Source: Chitinophagales bacterium (GTDB taxonomy: Bacteria > Bacteroidota > Bacteroidia > Chitinophagales > UBA2359). From it: a stretch of DNA of 45,251 bases. This document shows positions 1 to 7,315 of this stretch, one piece after another. The DNA lies in the NCBI GenBank assembly GCA_020628375.1, contig JAHDFD010000013.1, forward strand, positions 44,507 to 89,757, given 5' to 3'. Each line of letters begins with the position of its first letter. Position 1 is the stretch's first letter. Position numbers and translations under genes: made by a program. The notes under the pieces are model-generated. The model saw only the letters and a program-made list of their open reading frames with translations, made no database searches and was not told the origin of the DNA.

Positions 1-2486
1 CTTTCGATGCGGAAGTTACCGCTACGGCTGATTATGTGAATATTGCAGAAGTTACAGATGCTGATCAACCAGATTCAGATTCTACACCAGATAATGGCCC
101 TGACACAGATGGTGATGGAGACATTGGATCTGAAGATCCGGATGACAACCAAGATCCGGATGATGAAGATGATGGGGATGATGCGGAGGTTACACCACAA
201 ACGCCTCCAAACACTCCGGCTATCGAAATTGTAAAGTCTGCTTTAGATGGTTCTGATTTACAAACCATTATGAGTGGAGAAACTGCCAACTTCGAAATTA
301 CTGTTACCAATACTGGTGATGTTAACTTGGTGAACGTGGTTGTTAGTGATCCGTTATCACCTGATTGTGACATGATGATCGGAAACTTAGCCATTGACGA
401 AAGCTTCACTTATACTTGTTCTATCGATAATGTTACTGAATCATTTACTAATATTGCTACTGTTACGGGTACACCGGAAGACGGTGGAGAGGATGTGAAT
501 GATGATGATCCTTCTGATGTAGAAGTGGAAGAGCCTTCGAATCCGGCTATCGAAATTGTAAAGTCTGCTTTAGATGGTTCTGATTTACAAACCATTATGA
601 GTGGAGAAACTGCCAACTTCGAAATCACTGTTACAAATACTGGTGATGTTAACTTGGTGAATGTGGTTGTTAGTGATCCATTATCACCTGATTGTGATAT
701 GATGATTGGAAACTTAGCTGTTGACGAAAGCTTCACTTATACTTGTTCTATTGATAATGTTACTGAATCATTTACTAACGTTGCTGCTGTTACAGGTACA
801 CCGGAAGATGGTGGAGAGGATGTGAATGATGATGATCCTTCTGATGTAGAAGTGGAAGAGCCGATGGAAAATAATCCTGCTATATTAATTGAAAAGAATG
901 ATGCAGATAATCAAAATGATTATCAAACGATTTACGAAGGAGGTACAGCAACCTTTACAATAACAGTTACTAATATTGGTAATGTGCCTTTATACGATAT
1001 TGTTGTGTCAGATCCATTATCGCCTAATTGTAACGCAACGTACGAATTCGAACCGCTTATGCCTGGTGACTTATTCAGTTACGAATGTACAATTGATAAT
1101 GTAACTGAATCATTCACCAATATTGCTACTGTTACCGCAACCGGACCTGATTCTGAGGAAGTTGAAGATGAAGATGAATCTTATGTAGATGTTGTTCCTG
1201 AGCCAATAGCTTGTGATGAAGCGATTACGGCAATTGCTTTAGTTGAGTGTAATGACAGTGGTTCATATAATTTAACAGTTGAGATTGAAGGTGGTAATGG
1301 TGAATTCATGATAAATGGTGAAGTTACAAGTGAAACAAGTTATTTTGTAGGAACTTACGATGATCAGGAAACTTATGAGATCATTATAGAAGATACCGTT
1401 GGAGACTGTCCTCCTGTAAGCTTAACAGCAACTCCTGAAACTTGTATTGAACCTGTTGAATGTGATCAATCAATTACAATTATTCCAAACGTAGAATGTA
1501 ATGAAGATGGTACTTATAATCTATTTGCTGAAATTTTTGGTGGAAATGGTGATTATATTGTAAATGGCGAAGAGACTAGTGCTTCTTATGTATTTATTGG
1601 AACATTTGAAGATGGTGCACCTTATACCATATCTGTTGAAGACGTAAGTGGTGTTTGTCCACCAAATACAGTTGCTGCAAGCCCTGAATCATGTGTGAAA
1701 GATTGTGAAGAATTGATTGTAGCACCAAATGTGGTTTGTTCTGGCGATGGAACAACCTACGAAATTGTTATTGCAATTGAAAATGGAACTGCACCTTATA
1801 CTGTAAGCGGAACTGTTTCAGATATGTTCACTACGGATGCCTTTACTTTAGGCTCTTTTGATGCAGGAACTGGCTTTGATCTATTAATTACTGACGCTGA
1901 TGATTGTTCTATAAGCATTAGTCAGAATATAGTTGAATGTGGCGGTTTGGCACTCGAATTAATTTCATTTGAAGCTGAAGCTGAAAGAGAAGGAAATTTA
2001 GTGAGTTGGATCAGTGCTTCTGAAATAGATTTTGATTATTACGAATTACAGAAATCAGAAAATGGTCATGATTTTGAACAACTTACACTCGTTAATGGTA
2101 CTGGATCGATTAATCAGGAATTATATGAGTATATGGACTATGAACCTTTTGATAATACAACTTACTACAGATTAAAGATGATTGATAATGACGGAAGCTT
2201 CAAATTATCGGATATTGTTAAAGTAAGCAGAACAAATGATGATTTCAATATTGATGTATATCCAAATCCGGTAAGCTCTATATTGAATATTGACTATTTA
2301 GCTTCGAGTGATTTAGAAAAAGTTACTTTCTATAATATTGAAGGTAAATTAGCTTATGAGTATGTTCCAGTTGAGCAAGATCGATCTCTTTTATTAGATA
2401 TTGAATTTTTGGCAGAAGGTACTTATTTACTTGTTTTTGAATTTGAAGACGGAACACAAGAAGTTGATAGAATACTAAAGTATTAA
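1..2486 (+). CDS. DUF11-repeat T9SS-secreted protein (5' truncated by window)
   Basis: The reading frame is open to the left edge, so this is the C-terminal ~828 residues of a larger secreted protein and the GTG at 36 is not a real start. In order it has an Asp-rich linker (about residues 1-55 from that GTG), three DUF11-type immunoglobulin-like repeats (roughly 60-165, 170-275, 282-393; 'TVTNTGDVNLVNVVVSDP'), three Cys-flanked modules of ~85 residues (395-645), a typical pre-sorting beta domain, and a C-terminal T9SS type A sorting domain ('VYPNPVSSILNI', about 738-816). DUF11 repeats are usual in adhesin-like surface proteins. Inferred role: a surface or extracellular adhesin exported by the type IX system and attached or released by PorU. 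The first two DUF11 repeats are almost identical in DNA. A terminator follows directly. The family is clear; the ligand is unknown. Confidence 0.9.
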   Translation, partial: FDAEVTATADYVNIAEVTDADQPDSDSTPDNGPDTDGDGDIGSEDPDDNQDPDDEDDGDDAEVTPQTPPNTPAIEIVKSALDGSDLQTIMSGETANFEITVTNTGDVNLVNVVVSDPLSPDCDMMIGNLAIDESFTYTCSIDNVTESFTNIATVTGTPEDGGEDVNDDDPSDVEVEEPSNPAIEIVKSALDGSDLQTIMSGETANFEITVTNTGDVNLVNVVVSDPLSPDCDMMIGNLAVDESFTYTCSIDNVTESFTNVAAVTGTPEDGGEDVNDDDPSDVEVEEPMENNPAILIEKNDADNQNDYQTIYEGGTATFTITVTNIGNVPLYDIVVSDPLSPNCNATYEFEPLMPGDLFSYECTIDNVTESFTNIATVTATGPDSEEVEDEDESYVDVVPEPIACDEAITAIALVECNDSGSYNLTVEIEGGNGEFMINGEVTSETSYFVGTYDDQETYEIIIEDTVGDCPPVSLTATPETCIEPVECDQSITIIPNVECNEDGTYNLFAEIFGGNGDYIVNGEETSASYVFIGTFEDGAPYTISVEDVSGVCPPNTVAASPESCVKDCEELIVAPNVVCSGDGTTYEIVIAIENGTAPYTVSGTVSDMFTTDAFTLGSFDAGTGFDLLITDADDCSISISQNIVECGGLALELISFEAEAEREGNLVSWISASEIDFDYYELQKSENGHDFEQLTLVNGTGSINQELYEYMDYEPFDNTTYYRLKMIDNDGSFKLSDIVKVSRTNDDFNIDVYPNPVSSILNIDYLASSDLEKVTFYNIEGKLAYEYVPVEQDRSLLLDIEFLAEGTYLLVFEFEDGTQEVDRILKY
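216..862 (+). repeat. Two 327-bp-period direct repeats encoding DUF11 domains
   Basis: Segments 216-535 and 543-862 are offset by 327 bp (109 codons) and differ at only a few, mostly synonymous positions. They encode the first and second DUF11 repeats. The third repeat (about 868-1200) is clearly diverged. The near identity points to a recent internal duplication or to homogenisation, which could change the length of this surface protein. Confidence 0.9.
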
Positions 2487-2509
2487 TCTATTTTCTTGAT
2501 TGAATTTGA

Positions 2510-2543
2510 ATCCCCAATTCCTTATGGAGTTGGGGATTTTTTT
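2510..2543 (+). terminator. Rho-independent terminator of the DUF11 protein gene
   Basis: A 12-bp stem (2510-2521 with 2526-2537, one G-T wobble), a TTAT loop and a run of T follow the stop codon by about 25 bp. Confidence 0.9.
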
Positions 2544-3047
2544 ATAATACAAATTTAAAAAGAAAAAAACGTACAAATGATCGTGTCATATTGAGCGCAA
2601 TGTAATGAAGCCGAAATATAGACACCTCACTATTTTTTTGGATAATTCGTATTATTATACAATTTGAAATATAATTTTTCGTATAAATATTTTGGGAAAA
2701 AAGCTCAATTATTGAGGCGAAAAACGCAGACATAGCCTAAGCTACGGCGAGTATTTTCAACGAAGTTAATTGAGCTTTTAATTGAAACATGTACGGTGAA
2801 ATATTTTTAAAATTGTATTAGGCTTCATTTGAAAGTGATTTAAACGCTCATAAATATACGTTGTACTAAAGTAAAATTGTATAACTGATATTACGCATGG
2901 ACATACCATTGTAGACGTGTATCGAAACTGAAACAGAAGAAGAGAAAAATGTGGCTGCATTGTAGCAATTATCTACTATCATTTGGGTAGTTGCCTGTTG
3001 GTCAGTGACCAATAGGGGGAAGAAAAAGAAGCCGAAACATTTGTTTA
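2544..3047. other. Repeat-rich 500-bp gap upstream of the YhcG-type nuclease
   Basis: No convincing gene is seen here. It holds a Bacteroidota-type palindromic repeat (2584-2625: GTGTCATAT and ATATAGACAC arms around a 'TTGAGCGCAATG' core), a 13-bp perfect inverted repeat with a 55-bp loop (2699-2711 with 2767-2779) and the short palindrome TTGGTCA-G-TGACCAA (2998-3012). The last could be an operator for the following gene, since it lies about 80 bp before its start. Confidence 0.6.
2699..2779. repeat. 13-bp perfect inverted repeat with 55-bp loop
   Basis: AAAAGCTCAATTA (2699-2711) is exactly complementary to 2767-2779. The loop carries a GC-richer stretch (CGCAGACATAGCCTAAGCTACGG, partly self-complementary) in otherwise AT-rich DNA. 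It could be a structured RNA, a small non-autonomous element or a dispersed repeat. No function can be assigned from sequence. Confidence 0.6.
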
Positions 3048-3055
3048 TATCTTTG
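3048..3055 (+). promoter_or_regulatory. Bacteroidota-type -7 box (TATCTTTG)
   Basis: TATCTTTG matches the TAnnTTTG consensus of the Bacteroidota primary sigma factor and lies 36 bp before the nuclease start. No good -33 TTG is seen at the usual spacing. Confidence 0.5.
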
Positions 3056-3090
3056 CAAATAAGAACTATCCTTAGCCTGAAACTCAAAAA

Positions 3091-4110
3091 ATGGAACTTA
3101 CAAATTACCCTAAATTACTCAAAGATGTTCGTACCGCTATTATCACAGCACGAACAAGAGCCATAAAAGTTATTAATCGTGAATTGATACAACTTTATTG
3201 GGAAATAGGCGAGTTAATCGTTCAACGACAAGAACAAGAAGGTTGGGGAAAATCAGTAGTAGAAAAACTATCAAAAGATTTATGTGTTGAAATACCTGAT
3301 TCCAAGGGATATTCTACACAGAATCTTTGGTATATGCGTCAATTTTATCTAACATATAAGGAAAACCTAAATCTCCAACAGCTTGTTGGAGAAATTCCTT
3401 GGGGACATAATATTTTGATTTTTAGTAAATTAAAAGACGATGCAGAACGAGAATATTACCTAAAGGCAAGTGCCAGTTATGGTTGGAGTAGAAATGTTTT
3501 AGGGCTAAAAATTAAAAGCCAAGATTATCAAAGAAGCATAATAGGCAATGCCTCTTCCAACTTTGAAATTGCCTTGCCTGAAGAATTAGTAGAACAAACA
3601 ACAGAAGCTATTAAAAGTAGCTATAATTTAGAGTTTTTAGGACTGAATCAAAAAGCATCGGAACGAGAAATAGAAGTCGGCTTGATTGCGAAACTGCGTG
3701 ATTTTTTAATTGAGTTGGGCTACGGTTTTGCTTTCTTGGGTAGTCAATACAAACTAAAATTAGGAGAAAAAGACTACTTTTTAGACTTACTTTTCTTCCA
3801 TAGAAAACTAAACTGTTTAGTCGTTTTTGAATTAAAAGCAGGAGCATTTAAACCTGAATATGCAGGAAAACTTAACTTTTACTTAGAAGTCATAAACGAC
3901 ACGATAAAAGAACCACACGAAAACCCAGCTATCGGTATTTTACTCTGCCAAGATAAAGATGATTTAGACGTTGAATATTCTTTGCGTTCAGTCAAAAATC
4001 CAATAGGTGTATCACAGTATCAATTACAAAGTGAGCTACCAAAAGAATTATTGGAAAAGTTGCCAAGCTCTAAAGAACTGAATGATTTTATAAGAACTGA
4101 AAAAGAGTAG
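3091..4110 (+). CDS. YhcG/DUF1016 family PD-(D/E)XK nuclease
   Basis: The 339-residue product has the two-part layout of the YhcG family. The DUF1016 N-terminal domain (about residues 5-150) contains the recognisable 'YWEIGELIV' and 'YSTQNLWYMRQFY' segments. The C-terminal PD-(D/E)XK fold nuclease domain (about 175-330) has D232, E247 and K249 in 'FLDLLFF...FELKAG' as catalytic candidates. Family members are predicted nucleases, often near mobile elements and restriction-modification genes, and widely transferred between bacteria. It stands alone here, preceded by repeats and followed by the 135-bp element array, which fits an accessory island. Its biological target is not known from sequence. 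The ATG start is 36 bp after a -7 box. Confidence 0.9.
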   Translation: MELTNYPKLLKDVRTAIITARTRAIKVINRELIQLYWEIGELIVQRQEQEGWGKSVVEKLSKDLCVEIPDSKGYSTQNLWYMRQFYLTYKENLNLQQLVGEIPWGHNILIFSKLKDDAEREYYLKASASYGWSRNVLGLKIKSQDYQRSIIGNASSNFEIALPEELVEQTTEAIKSSYNLEFLGLNQKASEREIEVGLIAKLRDFLIELGYGFAFLGSQYKLKLGEKDYFLDLLFFHRKLNCLVVFELKAGAFKPEYAGKLNFYLEVINDTIKEPHENPAIGILLCQDKDDLDVEYSLRSVKNPIGVSQYQLQSELPKELLEKLPSSKELNDFIRTEKE

Positions 4111-4256
4111 TATAAGATATTTCACTTTAACGTTGCACTCTCAATAAAATAAACTTTGATTAGCTAAACCCGTTTTTTGAACTTGTGGTTTGGTACTTTG
4201 GAAAAGAGAGCAGAAATTTTAGGGTGGTTTATTTGAAATCCTAAAAACAACCTTAA
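4111..4256. other. Gap between nuclease gene and first 135-bp element
   Basis: The region is AT-rich, with no gene and no clear terminator or promoter. Its left-flank sequence differs from the flanks of the other three 135-bp elements. Confidence 0.5.
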
Positions 4257-4391
4257 AACGTCTCTATCACCAATGACAATTTAACAAAGAATACTTTCAC
4301 TTTTTGTGATAGGACGTTCGATACGTTTTGGCTTAAATTTGAATAGTCAATCAGGCTGCAAACGTCCGCTTAAGGCGAGACGTTGCAGGGG
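4257..4391 (+). repeat. 135-bp structured element, copy 1
   Basis: This is the first of four 135-bp elements, all in the same orientation. It begins AACGTCTC and carries GAGACGTT just inside its right end (4377-4384), so the ends are 8-bp inverted repeats. Hairpin 1 pairs 4257-4270 with 4306-4318 (AACGTCTCTATCAC with GTGATAGGACGTT, one bulge). Hairpin 2 pairs 4358-4369 with 4375-4386 (GCAAACGTCCGC with GCGAGACGTTGC, bulged). It differs from copies 3 and 4 at one position. Function is unknown. Confidence 0.85.
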
Positions 4392-4853
4392 AGAGAACAG
4401 CGTACAAACTGGGACTGGGACGATGCGCCGGTAAATGTTCGTAGGGCTTTACGAAAATGGCAGGTTTGTAACAATCCACGCTTTAAGAACTTTGCAAAAT
4501 CGAAGTTAGCAATCAAAGATGGGAAACAGCATTTCCATCCCGTTAAACTAAAAAGCTTGGCTCCACCACCAACATTTAAAACCGATGAACAGCAGAAGGA
4601 GCAAATTATGTTTGATAATGTGAAAGTGTATCCGAATCCGTTTACCGATAAATTGTTTATTGAGTTGGATAGCGAAACTTCAGCTAACTTTATACTGTAT
4701 GATTTAACGGGTAAAGTGCTGCTAAAAAAAACAATAAAAGGTTATACTGCTACTACAGTAGAGTTGCCTAATATAGCGGCAGGTATTTATTTCTACGAAT
4801 GCAGAAACGAAACTGACGAAGTTATAATTACAGATAAAATTATCAAGCAGTGA
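4383..4853 (+). pseudogene. Orphan T9SS sorting-domain fragment, copy A
   Basis: An open frame of about 156 codons begins just after an in-frame stop inside the 135-bp element. The second half is a complete T9SS type A sorting domain ('VYPNPFTDKLFIEL', ending 'ITDKIIKQ'). The first half is a linker with no signal peptide or catalytic domain. An internal ATG at 4608 preceded by AAGGAG could give an 82-residue peptide, but without an export signal a lone sorting domain cannot reach the T9SS. I read it as the 3' end of a lost cargo gene. The frame stops with TGA overlapping the GTG start of the next gene (GTGA), so translational coupling is possible. From about 4466 onward it matches copy B exactly as far as I can see. 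Confidence 0.65.
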
Positions 4854-6601
4854 TAAAAACTATTGGCATATTACTCTTTGTTCACTTGTTGTTTTGTTGT
4901 GAAATAACGGGACAGCAAGTGTTTGATACTACGCTTTTCCTTAATTCTTTGAATAATACATTTGAGGGTAGTACAGATATAGATTATACAAATGGTAAAT
5001 TTTATCTGTGTGGAAGGTTTGCGAATTATGAAAATGGGTTTAGAGACAGTTCATACTTGGCAATTGTTGACAGGTATGGAAGAATTGAACATTCACATAC
5101 AATTGGTAATGGCTTATTAGAACGAAGTTATTATGGAGTAGATATTCATAAATATCAAGATTATGTCATCACTCTTTATTCTGAAGTAGATAACTCTATT
5201 CAAGATGGATTTGACCCATTATTGAATATATATAACGAAGAGAGTAATTATTGGTTTAATGTTGTTCCTAGTATTGATACTTTAAATTATGAAGCTCGTG
5301 CTTCAATAATTACTGAAAACCATTTATTTATTCTTGGTGCAACGGCTGATTATTTCCAGAACGAAACAAACAAAGCCCTAATAGCTAAGTTTGATTTAAA
5401 CATCGAAGAGTGGCAAGACACGATTCAAGCGATTGATTATTTATTGATTGACGGAAACGAACATGATCATAAATTAATGGAAGGAGCTATTTTATCTGAT
5501 GGTTCTATCCTTGCGATTATGCACGAGTATTCACCAGGGTATCTTGCAGCTATGAGCCTCTGTAAAATAAACCAAGATTTAAGTTTACTGTGGAAGAAAA
5601 ATTATACTGATGTTGGGTTTAACAACTATGGGCATGTTTCAGAAAGTTATAATGATCCTCAGCATTTCTTCATTTCAGGTTCTATCAATACGCAAAGAAT
5701 GATTTCTAAGTTCGACTTTGATGGGAATATCATTTGGCAAAAAAAACACCCAATAGAGAATGAAGATTTTAGCTACTTCAGGGGCGTTTTTGAAGATGAG
5801 GACGGAAATCTCTTGGGAGGCGGTAAACTTAGCCCAATATACTTAAATGAACCATTGCAAGCTTTCTTAAGTAAATTTAATTCGGACGGTGAATTATTGT
5901 GGGATAGGTTTTACCCAGCTCCGCTTAACAACGAAGCTTACGTATATGACATGGAACAAACCCTTGATGGCGGTTATGCTATGTGCGGGTCTATTCATTT
6001 CCCTGCACCTCGCCGTAGTGATATATGGCTAATAAAAATCGATAGTCTGGGAAATGTAGATTTACCTTTAGGAATTTTTACAGAACTAAATGAATACTGG
6101 ATTCCTCAGGGAGATAGTTTGTTACTCAATCCTGTTCCTTATGGTGGTAATGGTATTTATTCTTATTTAAATCCAACTTGGTCGGGCAACACAGTCAATT
6201 TTACACAAACAGAAGAATTTGGTGGTATTTTTTATGGCTACGAAAAAGGTGATTATGAGCTTTCTTTTTCTATCACTGATACTTTAGGAGCATCAGCACA
6301 AGTAAATTATATTATTCACGTTTACGACCCAACGAGCAACACAACAGCTATAAATAAAAACCAATGGAAAACTTATCCCAATCCTGCAAGTGATATTATC
6401 CATTTTGATAATAATAATTTAAACCAACAGGCTACACATATTCAAGTATTTGATATTGCCGGAAGGGAATATGCAAACTTCAAAGCTCAAAATCAAAGCT
6501 CTTTAGATGTAAGTATTTGGCAAAATGGAGTGTATGTGTATCATATTTTTAATGGAGAAAAGCTGTTGTTTGAAGGGCGGTTTTTGGTATGGCACGCATA
6601 G
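4850..6601 (+). CDS. Secreted T9SS propeller-like protein, paralogue A
   Basis: The 583-residue product has an N-terminal signal peptide ('GILLFVHLLFCCEITGQQ'), several blade-like repeats with 'KFDFDGNIIWQK', 'KFNSDGELLWDRF' and 'IKIDSLGNVDLP' motifs (beta-propeller type), a short Ig-like segment, and a C-terminal T9SS sorting domain ('TYPNPASDIIHF'). Predicted to be exported through the type IX system to the surface or medium; ligand or activity unknown. The GTG start overlaps the upstream TGA. Compared with paralogue B, residues ~1-219 match exactly, ~220-331 are strongly different, ~332-529 are nearly identical, and much of the sorting domain differs again, with no net length change. A terminator follows. 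Confidence 0.85.
   Translation: MIKTIGILLFVHLLFCCEITGQQVFDTTLFLNSLNNTFEGSTDIDYTNGKFYLCGRFANYENGFRDSSYLAIVDRYGRIEHSHTIGNGLLERSYYGVDIHKYQDYVITLYSEVDNSIQDGFDPLLNIYNEESNYWFNVVPSIDTLNYEARASIITENHLFILGATADYFQNETNKALIAKFDLNIEEWQDTIQAIDYLLIDGNEHDHKLMEGAILSDGSILAIMHEYSPGYLAAMSLCKINQDLSLLWKKNYTDVGFNNYGHVSESYNDPQHFFISGSINTQRMISKFDFDGNIIWQKKHPIENEDFSYFRGVFEDEDGNLLGGGKLSPIYLNEPLQAFLSKFNSDGELLWDRFYPAPLNNEAYVYDMEQTLDGGYAMCGSIHFPAPRRSDIWLIKIDSLGNVDLPLGIFTELNEYWIPQGDSLLLNPVPYGGNGIYSYLNPTWSGNTVNFTQTEEFGGIFYGYEKGDYELSFSITDTLGASAQVNYIIHVYDPTSNTTAINKNQWKTYPNPASDIIHFDNNNLNQQATHIQVFDIAGREYANFKAQNQSSLDVSIWQNGVYVYHIFNGEKLLFEGRFLVWHA
5509..5842 (+). other. 334-bp divergent window, paralogue A
   Basis: Aligned at a constant offset of 2462 bp, this segment corresponds to 7971-8304. 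The flanks are identical or nearly so, but within the window the proteins share only about 40-45% of residues by eye, with length preserved. It covers two blade motifs of the propeller region, so the exposed surface or ligand-binding part may be what varies. Confidence 0.85.
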
Positions 6602-6649
6602 CATGGTACACATAGTATGGCACAGATAATAATATTGGAATTTGAATCC

Positions 6650-6690
6650 AAACCGCCCCTTTTCATCAGAAATCGGGCGGTTTTTTATTT
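6650..6690 (+). terminator. Rho-independent terminator after paralogue A
   Basis: A 9-bp perfect stem (AAACCGCCC 6650-6658 with GGGCGGTTT 6675-6683) runs into a T-rich tail. Confidence 0.9.
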
Positions 6691-6718
6691 TAATGCTAAA
6701 ATTTCAATATTTCCTAAG

Positions 6719-6853
6719 AACGTCTCTATCATTAATGACAATTTAACACAGAATACTTTCACTTTTTGTGATAGGACGTTCTATACGTTTTGGCTTAAAT
6801 TTGGTAAGTCAATGAGGCTGCTAACTCCCGATAGAGGCGAGACGTTGCAGGGG
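6719..6853 (+). repeat. 135-bp structured element, copy 2 (diverged)
   Basis: This has the same length and orientation as copy 1, exactly 2462 bp downstream, with about 14 substitutions and no indel. The AACGTCTC and GAGACGTT ends and hairpin 1 are kept, but the inner part of hairpin 2 is replaced (CTCCCGATAGAGGCG), weakening it. Its left flank (6691-6718) matches that of copy 3. Confidence 0.85.
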
Positions 6854-7315
6854 AGAGAACAGCGTACAAACTGGGGTTGGGACGATGCACCGGTAAATGT
6901 TCTTAGGGCTTTACGAAAGTGGCAGGTTTGTAACAATCCACGCTTTAAGAACTTTGCAAAATCGAAGTTAGCAATCAAAGATGGGAAACAGCATTTCCAT
7001 CCCGTTAAACTAAAAAGCTTGGCTCCACCACCAACATTTAAAACCGATGAACAGCAGAAGGAGCAAATTATGTTTGATAATGTGAAAGTGTATCCGAATC
7101 CGTTTACCGATAAATTGTTTATTGAGTTGGATAGCGAAACTTCAGCTAACTTTATACTGTATGATTTAACGGGTAAAGTGCTGCTAAAAAAAACAATAAA
7201 AGGTTATACTGCTACTACAGTAGAGTTGCCTAATATAGCGGCAGGTATTTATTTCTACGAATGCAGAAACGAAACTGACGAAGTTATAATTACAGATAAA
7301 ATTATCAAGCAGTGA
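6845..7315 (+). pseudogene. Orphan T9SS sorting-domain fragment, copy B
   Basis: This is the second copy of the sorting-domain fragment at 4383-4853. It differs at about five positions in its first 80 bp and then appears identical. In this copy the element upstream lacks the in-frame stop, so the frame stays open through the 135-bp element, which I take to be chance. It has no signal peptide and overlaps the next gene through GTGA as in copy A. Copying of the whole fragment with its partner gene suggests the pair travels as a unit. Confidence 0.65.

Noticed and set aside
65..736. Two Ser-rich open frames on the minus strand under the DUF11 repeats
   Set aside because: They are complements of the repetitive Asp/Glu-rich coding sequence, nearly identical to each other because of the DNA repeat, and have no own promoter or ribosome site.
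6617..7315. A 232-residue protein starting at 6617 that reads through the 135-bp element
   Set aside because: Its N-terminal part is the translation of a terminator and the structured element and has no counterpart in the first tandem unit, where a stop interrupts it. Only the sorting-domain part is plausible.
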